Assembly (NCBI RefSeq): GCF_008329645.1
Contig: NZ_CP043474.1
Coordinates: forward strand, 806,001-870,000
Source: Mycolicibacterium grossiae
GTDB lineage: Bacteria; Actinomycetota; Actinomycetes; Mycobacteriales; Mycobacteriaceae
Direction: 5' to 3'
DNA length: 64,000 nucleotides
Made by a program: the position numbers and the translations under genes
The notes under the pieces: model-generated
Told to the model about the DNA's origin: nothing
The model's input: only the letters and a program-made list of their open reading frames with translations
The model's database searches: none
Shown here: positions 46,546 to 55,932 of the stretch, one piece after another
Position numbering within the stretch: the first letter of the stretch is position 1
Layout of the letters: each line of letters starts with the position of its first letter

Positions 46546-47406
46546 ATGGGTCGGGTGAACACGCGCGAACTGGGCGCCTTCCTACGCAGCCGCCGAGAGC
46601 GGATCGCGCCCGCCGACGTCGGTCTGCCGTCGGGTGCCCGACGCCGGACCCCGGGGCTGCGCCGCGACGAGGTTGCGCGGCTCGCATACATCTCCACCGA
46701 GTACTACACCCGCCTGGAGCAGGCGCGGGCCGCGCATCCTTCGCGTGAGGTCGTCACCGCCCTCGCCCGGGCGTTGCGGCTCAACGACGCCGAGCGGGCA
46801 TATCTGCACCACCTCGCGGGCGTGCCGCCGACCCTGCCGCCGGGACCGCCACGCGAGGTACGCCAGAGCCTGCTCGACCTGATGCGCCGTCTCCCCCGCG
46901 CCGCCGCCATCGTGGTGTCGGCAACCTACGAGGTGATCGCGTGGAACGACCTCGCCTGCGCGCTGATGGAGGACTTCTCCGCGCTGTCCCGCCGCGACCG
47001 CAACCTTGCCCGTCGGGCCTTCCTCGGCCCACGTCCACCCCAGGGGCGGCTCTACGGCCTCACGGACGTCGACGACTTCGCGCGCACCTGCGCCTTGCAC
47101 CTGCGCGCCACGGTCGCGCGCTATCCCGATGATTCGGAGACGACGACGTTGATTGACGAACTCCGCAACAGTAGTGCCGAATTCGCCGCGCTCTGGGACG
47201 ACCACGACGTCACCGCGCGCACGGCGCTGTGCAAGACCTTCACCCACCCTGCCGTCGGCCCGGTCACCGTCGCCTGCGACGTCCTCGACATCGCCGACGC
47301 CGATCAGCGCATGGTCATCTACACCGCCGAACCTGGGTCGCCGTCCGAGGACGCGCTACGCCTGCTCGCGGTGCTCGGTACGCAGCGCCTCGAGGTTGCG
47401 GGCTGA
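46546..47406 (+). CDS. XRE-family regulator with MmyB-like ligand domain (second copy)
   Basis: The 286-residue product resembles the regulator at 42241: helix-turn-helix TPGLRRDEVARLAYISTEYY, LEQARAAHPSREVV, then an MmyB-like domain with VSATYEVIAWNDLACALMEDF-type sequence, given here in part. ATG at 46546, ATG at 46543 and GTG at 46555 are all possible starts; only the last fits typical family length closely, but ribosome sites are weak for all. It probably represses the divergent SDR through the inverted repeat at 46489. Confidence 0.84.
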   Translation: MGRVNTRELGAFLRSRRERIAPADVGLPSGARRRTPGLRRDEVARLAYISTEYYTRLEQARAAHPSREVVTALARALRLNDAERAYLHHLAGVPPTLPPGPPREVRQSLLDLMRRLPRAAAIVVSATYEVIAWNDLACALMEDFSALSRRDRNLARRAFLGPRPPQGRLYGLTDVDDFARTCALHLRATVARYPDDSETTTLIDELRNSSAEFAALWDDHDVTARTALCKTFTHPAVGPVTVACDVLDIADADQRMVIYTAEPGSPSEDALRLLAVLGTQRLEVAG

Positions 47407-47478
47407 CGTCCGAGGCCCGCCGGGGTTTCGACGACGTCGTCAACCGCCCGATCCGCGCGCAGCGGCGCAGCAACGCCG

Positions 47479-47484
47479 TACATT
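47479..47484 (+). promoter_or_regulatory. Candidate -10 element for a leaderless GAF-protein mRNA
   Basis: TACATT, six bases, then the ATG at 47491. No ribosome site lies between. Confidence 0.5.
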
Positions 47485-47490
47485 GTCTCC

Positions 47491-48192
47491 ATGGCGGAGT
47501 TCTCCAGCGTCGACGAGCAGCTCGACCGGGCGCTGCGCAGCCAGGCCGCCCGCGCGGGCGTCTCGGTGGACGTCTACGTACAGCGGGCCGTGGCCGAGCG
47601 GCTGCTGCGCGACCTCCAGACCTCCGACGACCCGGAATCGGCCGAGTTGGTGGACGTGCTGTCCCGCATCGACTTCGGCGCCGAGGCCGGCGGTCTCGCC
47701 CGCACCGGCCTACACCCCGTCCTCGACGATCCGGCACGGCTCAAGGTCCTGCGGGACACGGGCCTGCTCGACTCCGAGCCCGAGCCCTCCTACGACCGGA
47801 TCGTCACGATGGCAGTGGAGGCGCTCGGCGTGGAAGCGGCCGCCATCTCGCTGGTCGACGATCATCGCCAGTTCTTCAAGGCCGTGCTCGGACTGCCCGA
47901 GGGTGTCCGGGAGACCACGCTGGACCGTTCGGTGTGCCGCTACGCCGTCTCGCTCGGCGAGCCGCTCGTCGTCGAGGACGCCCGCACCGATCCGGTGCTG
48001 CACGACCACCCCGCCGTCACGGACGGCACGCTCGTCTCGTATGCCGGTGTCCCGCTGATCGATCCCACCGGACATGCCGTCGGCACGCTGTGCGTGTGGG
48101 ACACCAAGCCCCGCCAGTGGAGCACCGGCCACGTGCAGATCCTCGACGATCTCGCGCACGTCGTCAGTGATCGCGTCTTCGCTGCGAATTAG
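47491..48192 (+). CDS. GAF domain protein
   Basis: The 233-residue product has a short N-terminal helical region (1-60, with AVAERLLRDLQTSDDPESAE) and a GAF domain (about 80-230). LVDDHRQFFKAVLGLPEG, DRSVCRYAVSLGEPLVVEDAR and YAGVPLIDPTGHAVGTLCVWD are typical of redox or ligand-sensing GAF domains. It has no kinase, cyclase or DNA-binding domain, so it probably acts through a partner. C-x-Y after the DRSV strand could be a redox or haem site, but that is speculative. Confidence 0.85.
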   Translation: MAEFSSVDEQLDRALRSQAARAGVSVDVYVQRAVAERLLRDLQTSDDPESAELVDVLSRIDFGAEAGGLARTGLHPVLDDPARLKVLRDTGLLDSEPEPSYDRIVTMAVEALGVEAAAISLVDDHRQFFKAVLGLPEGVRETTLDRSVCRYAVSLGEPLVVEDARTDPVLHDHPAVTDGTLVSYAGVPLIDPTGHAVGTLCVWDTKPRQWSTGHVQILDDLAHVVSDRVFAAN

Positions 48193-48349
48193 GCAACACT
48201 TCCCTTCCGCTGACGCCCGCGATGAATGGCGCGAAGATCATTTCGCCCGTCGCCGACGGCCTTTCGTGAATTGCACCGGCAAACTCGTGTCGGGGTACGC
48301 CGGATCGGGTAACTTGGAATTCGTGACAGGCGGTGTGAAGTAGATCACC

Positions 48350-49849
48350 ATGGCAGCTCCGGTGATCTCATCCCAGGCAGGGCAACGACTTTCGACGTCG
48401 GTGCCCGGCACGCCGACGCCTTCTCGCTCGCTCGCCGACCGGCTGCGTCGCGACCCGCTGCACACCGTCGTGACCATCACCTTGGACGCTGCGGCTGCGG
48501 CGCTCGCTGTCGGCGTCGCCATGGCGCTCGCCGGCGACAGTCCGGCATGGGCCGCGGTGGGCTGGCAACCGTGGCTGTTCGTGCCACTGGTCGTGCTGGT
48601 CATGGGCTCGCGGGCGCTGTACCGCCGGCACCTGCGGCGTAACTTCCTCGACGAGATCGGCCCGCTGGAGACCTCGATCGCGCTGGCGGCGCTGTTCCTG
48701 CTGACGGTGATCCTGCTGGCCGGTTCCGGTGGTCGGCCCGGCGAGGTGGTGGCAGGGATCTGGGTGTGCGCGGCCATCCTGCTGCCGGCCACCCGCCTCG
48801 CCCGCGCGGTCGTGCAACGGGTCCTGCGGCAGCGCTTCCGGTCGGCCGCGCCGACCTTGGTGATCGGCGACGGCCCCATTTCGCACCAGATCATCACGCG
48901 AATGCAGCAAATGCCCGAGTACGGTTTGCTGCCAGTCGGCATTCTCCGCGCAAACTCCCAGACTTCGGGCCTGAACGCCATGGTTCCCGATTTCCTGGAC
49001 GTGCCGCACCTGGGCTCGCCGACCGAGTTCGACACGATCGCAGAGGCCACCGGTGCCGAGGAGTTGATCGTCGGGTTCTGCAACGACGTGCCCTTCGAGG
49101 ACATCGTCACCGCCGTCCGCGCCGCCCAGCGTCGCGGCCTGCGGGTGTGGGTGGTGCCCCGGCTCCACGACGCCGTCGGCGAGCGGGCGCGCGTCGAGCA
49201 CCTCGGCGGGCTGCCCCTGCTGGTCCTCCCGCACGTCAACCCGCTCGGCTGGCAGTTCTGGATGAAGGGCTTCCTCGACCGCGTCCTGACCACGCTCGGG
49301 CTGATCGTCATCTCGCCGGTGTTCCTCACCCTCGCGCTGCTGGTGCGGTTGAGTTCGCCCGGCCCGATCCTGTTCAAGCAGAAGCGCGTCGGACGTGACG
49401 GGAAACCGTTCGACTGCTACAAGTTCCGCTCGATGCGGCCACCGCGGGAGTCCGACGCACAGTTCGAACTGAAGGCGGGCTCGGCCCCGGGCGGCGTCGA
49501 GGGCGTCGACCGGCGGACCCGCATCGGCAAGATCATGCGTCAGACGTCACTCGACGAACTGCCCCAGCTGCTCAACGTCATCAAGGGCGACATGAGCCTC
49601 GTCGGGCCGCGGCCCGAGCGGCCGGAGTTCGTCGAGCTGTTCGAGGCGCAGATCCGCCGCTACGGCGAGCGGCACCGGGTGAAGGCCGGCGTAACCGGGT
49701 GGGCGCAGGTGCACGGGCTGCGCGGGCAGACCTCGATCGCCGACCGCGCCGAGTGGGACAACTACTACATCGAGAACTGGTCGATCTGGCTCGACGTCAA
49801 GATCCTGTTCCTCACCGTGCGCGCGGTGTTGAAGCGCGCCGAGGACTGA
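48350..49849 (+). CDS. Polyprenyl-phosphate sugar phosphotransferase (WbaP type)
   Basis: The 499-residue product starts polysaccharide repeat units by moving a sugar-phosphate to undecaprenyl or decaprenyl phosphate at the membrane. It has four to five N-terminal helices (about 35-150), a Rossmann-like central part (about 160-290) and the catalytic C-terminal domain after a further membrane helix (FLDRVLTTLGLIVISPVFL). KRVGRDGKPFDCYKFRSM, the Asp-Glu pair in TSLDELPQLLNV and GDMSLVGPRPE are the family signature. It is the first gene of a run of ten co-oriented genes for a Wzy-type polysaccharide. Confidence 0.93.
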   Translation: MAAPVISSQAGQRLSTSVPGTPTPSRSLADRLRRDPLHTVVTITLDAAAAALAVGVAMALAGDSPAWAAVGWQPWLFVPLVVLVMGSRALYRRHLRRNFLDEIGPLETSIALAALFLLTVILLAGSGGRPGEVVAGIWVCAAILLPATRLARAVVQRVLRQRFRSAAPTLVIGDGPISHQIITRMQQMPEYGLLPVGILRANSQTSGLNAMVPDFLDVPHLGSPTEFDTIAEATGAEELIVGFCNDVPFEDIVTAVRAAQRRGLRVWVVPRLHDAVGERARVEHLGGLPLLVLPHVNPLGWQFWMKGFLDRVLTTLGLIVISPVFLTLALLVRLSSPGPILFKQKRVGRDGKPFDCYKFRSMRPPRESDAQFELKAGSAPGGVEGVDRRTRIGKIMRQTSLDELPQLLNVIKGDMSLVGPRPERPEFVELFEAQIRRYGERHRVKAGVTGWAQVHGLRGQTSIADRAEWDNYYIENWSIWLDVKILFLTVRAVLKRAED

Positions 49850-49858
49850 CGCGGCGCG

Positions 49859-51238
49859 ATGACCACGCTGGCCCTCGCCGGACTGGGCGCCATTGCGGCC
49901 GCGGCGGCCCTCGCCCTCATCGTCGCCGTTGTCGTCTACGTCTATCGCCGACCGCAACGCGGCGTGCTGCTGCTCGCGGCGTTCACGCCCCTGCACGGGC
50001 TACTCCCCCTGCTGCCCCTGCCCGGTGTGGCCACCGCCTGGAAGGAGGGGCTGCTGCTGCTCACCGCGATCTGCGCCTATCTGCGTCGCTCGCGGGCGCC
50101 GCACTGGCGCAGGCAGCCGCCGCTGCACATGCCGTACTGGCCGGCCGTCGCCATCTGGATGGTGTTCGGCAGCGTCTCGGCGATCGTGGTGTACGGCATG
50201 CTGGGCGTGCTGGCCATCAAGGTGACGTTCTTCTTCGTCTCACTGCTCGCCATCCTGTGGTTCGCCCCGTTCGATGCGCGCGACCGCGACCACTTCGTCA
50301 GCATCCTCATGGGAATGGCGGCCCTGGCGTCCTTCGTCGGCATCGGCCAGCTGATCGTGGGGCCGAGCTTCCTGGTGTCGATCGGCTACGAGTACGGCCG
50401 CGAGGTCCGCACGTCCGGAGGCCTGCTCCGCACGTTCAGCACCTTCGTCCAACCCTTCCCGTTCGGTCTCTACGTGATGCTGGCGCTGCTCGTCGGCGGT
50501 GCGGTGGCGCTGGCCGAACCCCGACGCCGCCGCAACGTCGTCTTCCTGTGCCTGTCGCCGATCATGGCCGTCGCCATGGCGACGTCGATCGTGCGCGCCG
50601 CCATCCTCGGGCTGGTGCTCGGCATGCTGTGGCTCGCCGTGCTGCGGTACCGGTCGCTGTTCCTGCCCCTGGCGATCGGTGCGGCCACCATCGCGGTGGT
50701 CTTCCCGTTGGTGCCGAGCATCTCCCGGGTGTTCCTGTCCTCCAGCAGCCTCGGCGAGCGGGGCGCCGGCTGGAACGACATCATCAGCAGCATCCTGGTG
50801 CACCCCGTCGGCCTCGGGCTCGGCTCGAGCGGCTCGGCGGCCGACCGCATGTCGACGGCGCAGGGCGTCACGTTCTCCGGCGTCTCGACCAACTACCAGC
50901 CGGACAACTACTACGTGAAGATGGCGCTGGAACTCGGTCCCGTCGGGCTGTGGTTGATTCTCGCGCTCTTCGGCACCGCACTGCTGTGGACCACGCGCCT
51001 GGCGTGGACCCTGACCGGCCGCGACGCAGCGCTCGCTCTCGGTGTCAGCGCCTCGCTGGTCGCCGGCATGGTGGCGAGCCTCGTCGCCACCTACCTCGAG
51101 ATCTTCCCCATCGACGTCTATTTCTGGCTCTTCCTAGGAGTGGTTGGATGCGCCGCAGCACAACACGATTCGTCTACGGGGCACTCGCCCTACGACCCGG
51201 TGGCAGCGGCGTCCAGACCTACATCCGCGAGTACCTGA
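49859..51238 (+). CDS. O-antigen ligase/polymerase family membrane protein (Wzy-like)
   Basis: The 459-residue product has about 12 hydrophobic helices and a large extracytoplasmic loop (about 290-350) with NDIISSILVHPVGLGLGSSG, the Wzy_C type motif. Such proteins polymerise or ligate lipid-linked oligosaccharides outside the membrane. Mycobacteria have no lipid A-core acceptor, so polymerase is more likely than ligase. It lies nine bases after the initiating transferase. Its last 91 bases overlap the next glycosyltransferase gene in another frame, an unusually long overlap for this locus. Confidence 0.87.
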   Translation: MTTLALAGLGAIAAAAALALIVAVVVYVYRRPQRGVLLLAAFTPLHGLLPLLPLPGVATAWKEGLLLLTAICAYLRRSRAPHWRRQPPLHMPYWPAVAIWMVFGSVSAIVVYGMLGVLAIKVTFFFVSLLAILWFAPFDARDRDHFVSILMGMAALASFVGIGQLIVGPSFLVSIGYEYGREVRTSGGLLRTFSTFVQPFPFGLYVMLALLVGGAVALAEPRRRRNVVFLCLSPIMAVAMATSIVRAAILGLVLGMLWLAVLRYRSLFLPLAIGAATIAVVFPLVPSISRVFLSSSSLGERGAGWNDIISSILVHPVGLGLGSSGSAADRMSTAQGVTFSGVSTNYQPDNYYVKMALELGPVGLWLILALFGTALLWTTRLAWTLTGRDAALALGVSASLVAGMVASLVATYLEIFPIDVYFWLFLGVVGCAAAQHDSSTGHSPYDPVAAASRPTSAST

Positions 51239-52206
51239 AGGCTCTGCCCGCGCTCGCTCCCGACGGTGCCGACCTCGCCGCCCTGGTTCAGGCCGACGCC
51301 GTCGGCGACCTCCCCGCCGGGGTGCGGCCGCTGACGCGACCGGTGTCCTCGGGCGTGGTCCGCGCGGTGCTCGGCGCCCTGCCGACATGGTCGTGCGACG
51401 TGTTCCACGCGCTCGACGTCGACCTGCCGGTGGCCACGTCGGCCGTGACCGTGGCGACCGTGCACGATCTCTCGGTGTTCGACATGCCCACGGCCAGCAG
51501 CCGTTTCCGCGCGGCCGGTGAGCAGCGGCTCGTCGGCCACGCGCTGCGCAAGGCCGACCTCCTGCTGGCGGTGTCGGAATTCACGGCCGAGCGCATCCGC
51601 GCGATCAGTGGCCGCGAGTCGACGGTCGTCGAACTGGCCCCGGCTTCCTGGGCGCGACCGCCGGTCGCCGACGCCGTGCCCCGGGTGCGCGCCAAGTACG
51701 GGCTGCCCGAGCGCTTCGTGCTGCAGGTCGGCACCGTCGAGCCGCGCAAGGACGTCGCGCTGGTGGCCGACGCCGCACGGGAACTCGACGTGCCGTGCGT
51801 CCTCGCCGGGGCGGGGTCGACCGGTCCGGACAAGCCGGCGTCGGCCATCGGCCTCGGCTACGTCGACGTCGAGGACCTGCCCGCGCTGTATCGGACCGCC
51901 ACCATCACCGCGTACGCCTCGCGCTACGAGGGCTTCGGACTGCCCCCGGTGGAGGCGATGGCCTGTGGCGCAGCCGTGGTCGCCAGCGCCGTGGGAGCGC
52001 TTCCCCAGGTGGTCGGCGACGGTGCGGTGCTGGTTCGGTCCGGCCGGGTGGACGACTGGGTGGCCGCCATGCGCCCGCTGCTCGCCGATCCGGCGGCGCG
52101 CGACGACCTGCGCGCCAACGCCCTGACGGCGTCGGCGGCGATGACGTGGGAGAACACCGTCGCCCGGTCGATCGACGCGTGCCGCGCCGCGGGGGTGACG
52201 ACGTGA
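51148..52206 (+). CDS. Glycosyltransferase family 4 (first of the locus)
   Basis: The 352-residue product has the GT-B fold. RPGGSGVQTYIREYLKAL is the N-terminal acceptor-side motif; YASRYEGFGLPPVEAMACG is the donor-site EX7E motif. VATVHDLSVFDMP and AVSEFTAERI are common in mannosyl- and rhamnosyltransferases. The ATG at 51148 has AGGAG eight bases upstream, and the GG motif near residue 17 needs this start, so the overlap with the Wzy-like gene is real. It should add a sugar to the lipid-linked unit in the cytoplasm. Its stop overlaps the flippase start as GTGA. Confidence 0.88.
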   Translation: MRRSTTRFVYGALALRPGGSGVQTYIREYLKALPALAPDGADLAALVQADAVGDLPAGVRPLTRPVSSGVVRAVLGALPTWSCDVFHALDVDLPVATSAVTVATVHDLSVFDMPTASSRFRAAGEQRLVGHALRKADLLLAVSEFTAERIRAISGRESTVVELAPASWARPPVADAVPRVRAKYGLPERFVLQVGTVEPRKDVALVADAARELDVPCVLAGAGSTGPDKPASAIGLGYVDVEDLPALYRTATITAYASRYEGFGLPPVEAMACGAAVVASAVGALPQVVGDGAVLVRSGRVDDWVAAMRPLLADPAARDDLRANALTASAAMTWENTVARSIDACRAAGVTT

Positions 52207-53705
52207 CCGACGACTTCGCCTCCGACGGAGCCGAACCCGTCACCGACTACCGCGAGGTGGCCGCCGATTCCCGCGCCGCCGCACGAGCCACCCTCGCGAT
52301 CCTCGCCAGCCGCGTCGTCGTCGCCGCGCTCGGGTGGGCGGGCAGCGTCGTCATCGCCCGCTCACTGTCGTCGGAGGAGTGGGGTCAATTCAGCTTCGTC
52401 TTCGCCCTGCTGGGCGTCATGTCGATCGTCACCGACCTGGGCGTGGGCCGGGTAGTGCTGGCGGACCTGATCGGCGCGGACCGCGACGAGATCGCGCGCA
52501 CCGCATCGTCGTTCCTCGCGCTGCGGACGGTGCTCGGCATCGTCGGCTACGTCTGCGCGCTCGGGTACGTCATGCTGCTGCGCTACCCCGGCGAAGTGGT
52601 GGTCGCCACCGCCGTCGCCGGTGTGGTGGTCATCCTGGCCACCCCGAGCCACGCCCTGACGGTGCTGTACCAGAGCCGGCACCGCATGTTGGGCGTGGCG
52701 GTCGCCGAGAGTCTGGGCCAGGTCCTGCAACTCGCCCTCACCGTGGCGGCGGCCCTGTTCGCACCCATGCTGCTGCTCTTCATCCTCCCGGTGGTGGCCA
52801 ACGAGGCGTTCAAGCTCATCGTCAAGGGGCTCGGAATCACGCGTCCGTCGGTCGGCATCCATCCGGCCCGCCAGGTCGGCGTCCACCGGTGGAAGCCGAT
52901 GCTCGTGGAGGCGATTCCGCTGGCCATCGGCTTCGCCCTCACCGTCGCGACGATGAAGATCGACATCCTCATGCTGAGCCTGCTGGACACCTACGACGCG
53001 GTGGGCCTCTACTCGATCGGCTACAAGTTCTCCGACATCATCGACACGTTCGCGCTCGCGGCCGCCGCGCCCATCAGCACGCTGCTGGTAGCCGCCTGGC
53101 CGGCCGAACCGACCGTCTTCCGGGACCGCACCCGCATGGCGGCCGTGCTGTTCGGCCTCGGTGGGGCGGTGTGCGTCGTAGCGTTCTGGCCGTCGGCGGA
53201 ACCGCTGATCCGGCTGCTCTACGGGGACCGGTTCGCGCCCTCGGCGTCGGCGGCACGCCTACTGGTGGTCGGGGCGGCGTTGACGGCGCTCATCATCCTC
53301 GGCATCTTCCTGCTGACCGCCGCGGGCAAGCAGCGCAGCTATCCGTGGGTGGCGATCACGGGCCTCGCGGTCAACGTCGGGCTCAACCTCGTCCTCATCC
53401 CCCGCATGTCCTATGACGGTGCGGCCATCTCGACGGTCGCCACGTGGGCGGTGTCGGTGACACTGCTGTGGATCGTCATCGCGCGCGTCATGCCGATCGA
53501 CGGCCTCCTGCCGCTGTCCCGGCTGGCGGGATTGACCGTCATCACGGTGATCCTCTGCGCTGCAGGGTCGTTCACCGTCGACGCGGTTCCGGGCCTGTGG
53601 CCGGTGGTGTCGGTCGCCGGGGTCGTCCTGCTCGTCGGAGCGGCGTATGCGTCAAGGCTGCTGGACGGCCTGCCCCTGCCGCGGGGACGGAGGCGCACGC
53701 CATGA
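52203..53705 (+). CDS. Polysaccharide flippase (Wzx type, MOP superfamily)
   Basis: The 500-residue product has about 14 predicted membrane helices. ARATLAILASRVVVAALGWAG, then SSEEWGQFSFVFALLGVMSI, is the usual start of Wzx/MOP exporters. Such proteins move lipid-linked repeat units across the membrane. The start overlaps the upstream stop, and the next gene overlaps its own stop (ATGA), so the three genes are translationally coupled. A mycobacterial MurJ or other exporter is less likely because the gene lies inside a glycosyltransferase locus. Confidence 0.88.
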   Translation: MTDDFASDGAEPVTDYREVAADSRAAARATLAILASRVVVAALGWAGSVVIARSLSSEEWGQFSFVFALLGVMSIVTDLGVGRVVLADLIGADRDEIARTASSFLALRTVLGIVGYVCALGYVMLLRYPGEVVVATAVAGVVVILATPSHALTVLYQSRHRMLGVAVAESLGQVLQLALTVAAALFAPMLLLFILPVVANEAFKLIVKGLGITRPSVGIHPARQVGVHRWKPMLVEAIPLAIGFALTVATMKIDILMLSLLDTYDAVGLYSIGYKFSDIIDTFALAAAAPISTLLVAAWPAEPTVFRDRTRMAAVLFGLGGAVCVVAFWPSAEPLIRLLYGDRFAPSASAARLLVVGAALTALIILGIFLLTAAGKQRSYPWVAITGLAVNVGLNLVLIPRMSYDGAAISTVATWAVSVTLLWIVIARVMPIDGLLPLSRLAGLTVITVILCAAGSFTVDAVPGLWPVVSVAGVVLLVGAAYASRLLDGLPLPRGRRRTP

Positions 53706-54781
53706 CCGCACCGGTGTTGTTCGTCGCCCACACCGGCAACGTGTCCGGTGCGGAGAAGGTGCTGCTCGACCTCGTCGGCCAGGCGCTGGCGGAGGGACGG
53801 ACGGTCGGTGTCGCCTGCCCCGTCGGTCCGCTGCGCGACGCCCTGCCCGCCGGCGTCACGCACGTCACGCTCCCCCCGCTCGGTCTCGGCGGCGAGTCCG
53901 GGGTCGCGCGCCTGCTCGGCGCCGGACGGCTTGCCGGCCGGTGGCTCCGGGCGGCCGCGGTGCTGCGCCGGGCGATGCGGCGGCCCGGCACGGTCACCGT
54001 GGTGAACTCGCTGTTCGCCCTGCCGGCCGTCCGGCTGGGCGGGGGCCGCGGGGCGGCCTCCTGGCTGGTGCACGACACCGTGACGAGCGGCAAGCAGCGC
54101 GCGGTCGCGAGCATCGGCAGAGCGGGGGTGCGCCGCGCGGTCGCGGTGTCGGAGGCGACGGCGGCGCCGTTGCGCGCCATGGGTTTCGACGTCGTCGTCG
54201 CCCACAACGGCGTCCGGTGGCCGGTGGCACGGCTGGGTGGTGCGCTGCACGACCCACCGGTGGTCGGCATGCTCGCGCTGCTCACCCCGTGGAAGGGCCA
54301 CGGCGTGCTGCTCGACGCGATCGCCCGACTGCCCGGAGTACGGCTCGAGTTGGCCGGCGGCAGCTTCCCCGGCGACGTCGCGTACGTCGAGGAGCTGAAG
54401 GCCCGCGCCGACCGCGACGACCTGGCCGGCCGGGTGCGGTTCCTCGGCTACGTCGACCCGGCGGCGGCGATGGCGGGCTGGGACGTCGTCGTGTCGGCGA
54501 GCGTGCTGCCCGAGGCGGGCCCGCTCAACGTGCTGGAGGCCATGTCGCACGGGCTGCCGGTCGTCGGCAGCGACCACGGCGGCACCAGCGAGTTCCTGGC
54601 CGGCGGCGCCGGCCTGCTCTACCCGCCCGGCGACGCCGACGCGTTGGCCGCCGGCATCCGCCGCGTGCTCGACGACGCCGACCTCCGGCGCTCGCTCGGC
54701 GACACCGCACGCGAGTACGTCGCCACCCACCATGACATCTCCACGACGATCCCGGCGATGCTGCGTGCGCTGGCGACCTAG
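53702..54781 (+). CDS. Glycosyltransferase family 4 (second of the locus)
   Basis: The 359-residue product has the GT-B fold with FVAHTGNVSGAEKVLLDL at the N-terminus and VSASVLPEAGPLNVLEAMSHG as the donor-site motif. LTPWKGHGVLLDAIARLP is the typical middle segment. The ATG at 53702 overlaps the flippase stop. Sugar and linkage cannot be read from sequence. Confidence 0.87.
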   Translation: MTAPVLFVAHTGNVSGAEKVLLDLVGQALAEGRTVGVACPVGPLRDALPAGVTHVTLPPLGLGGESGVARLLGAGRLAGRWLRAAAVLRRAMRRPGTVTVVNSLFALPAVRLGGGRGAASWLVHDTVTSGKQRAVASIGRAGVRRAVAVSEATAAPLRAMGFDVVVAHNGVRWPVARLGGALHDPPVVGMLALLTPWKGHGVLLDAIARLPGVRLELAGGSFPGDVAYVEELKARADRDDLAGRVRFLGYVDPAAAMAGWDVVVSASVLPEAGPLNVLEAMSHGLPVVGSDHGGTSEFLAGGAGLLYPPGDADALAAGIRRVLDDADLRRSLGDTAREYVATHHDISTTIPAMLRALAT

Positions 54782-54803
54782 GACACCCGGGAGGAGGCGG
54801 ACG

Positions 54804-55865
54804 GTGGCAGCTCTGCTGGCCATGGCCGTGCTGGCGTCGGCGTCGACCGCCGCGCCGGTCGGTCACGCCGCGCCGGACGCCGACTGCGATGCCGCGAACG
54901 GCAAGGGGCGCACCGGCGCGTCGCAGGGCGCCGACATCCTCACCATGTCCGACGGCGACCTCGCGACGCTGCTGGACCGGATGCGCGAGGCGGGTATGTG
55001 GTCGCTGCGCGTCGACCTGGACTGGACGCGCATCGAACCGCAACGCGGACAACGCGACTGGTCGTCGGTGGACCGCATCGTCGCGGCCGCCACGGCACGC
55101 GGACTGTGCCCCCTCGGCCTGGTCACCTACGCCCCGGACTGGGCGGCCGATCACCCGGACGCCACCGGCGGGTACTTCGCGCCGAGCGATCCTGCGCTGT
55201 TCGCCGACTTCGCCGGCGCGGCGGCGGCGCGCTACGGCTCGCGCATCGCGGTGTGGGAGGTCTGGAACGAACCCAACACCGTCAACTACTTCAAGCCGCG
55301 GCCGGACCCGGCGCGCTACGGCCAGCTGCTGGCGGCCGCGTCGCGGGCGATCAAGGCGGCCGACCCCGATGCGACGGTGCTCTCCGGCGGACTGGCGCCA
55401 GCCGAGGACAACGGCAGCGACATCGCGCCCCTGACCTTCCTGCGCGGCATGTACGCCAACGGCGCCAACCGCTCCTTCGACGGCTTCGCCATCCACCCGT
55501 ACACCTATCCCGCGCTGCCCGACGACCCGACGACGTCGGACTGGAACACCGCGCAACGCATGTGGCTGATGCGCGACGTCATGGTGGGCGGCGGCGACGC
55601 CGGCAAGAAGATGTGGATCACCGAGTGCGGCGCACCGACGGGGACCAACCGCCGCGCGGTCAGCGAGGGCAAGCAGGCGGACACGCTGCGGATGATGCTC
55701 GCGACCGCCGAGAACACGCCGTGGCTCGGCCCGGCGTTCGTCTACGCCATGCGCGACAGCGGAACCGACACCGCCGACAGCGAGCAGAATTTCGGGATCC
55801 TGCGGCACGACTTCACGCCCAAGCCGGCGTACGAGGTCGTCGCCCGGTTCGGGGAGCCCGGCTGA
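54804..55865 (+). CDS. Secreted glycoside hydrolase, clan GH-A (GH5/GH39-like)
   Basis: The 353-residue product has an N-terminal signal segment (1-23, ending GHAA) and a TIM-barrel with acid/base E156 in WEVWNEPN and likely nucleophile E274 in MWITECG. DLDWTRIEPQRGQRDWSSVD is common to GH39/GH5 enzymes. The GTG follows AGGAGG. Such hydrolases in polysaccharide loci trim or release the product outside the cell, for example as endo-acting processing enzymes. Specificity is unknown. Confidence 0.85.
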   Translation: MAALLAMAVLASASTAAPVGHAAPDADCDAANGKGRTGASQGADILTMSDGDLATLLDRMREAGMWSLRVDLDWTRIEPQRGQRDWSSVDRIVAAATARGLCPLGLVTYAPDWAADHPDATGGYFAPSDPALFADFAGAAAARYGSRIAVWEVWNEPNTVNYFKPRPDPARYGQLLAAASRAIKAADPDATVLSGGLAPAEDNGSDIAPLTFLRGMYANGANRSFDGFAIHPYTYPALPDDPTTSDWNTAQRMWLMRDVMVGGGDAGKKMWITECGAPTGTNRRAVSEGKQADTLRMMLATAENTPWLGPAFVYAMRDSGTDTADSEQNFGILRHDFTPKPAYEVVARFGEPG

Positions 55866-55932
55866 TGAACGAGCGCAACGATGGAGAACCGGACTGCATC
55901 AGGCAGTCCGGGCAACCGAAGGGATCCGGTTG

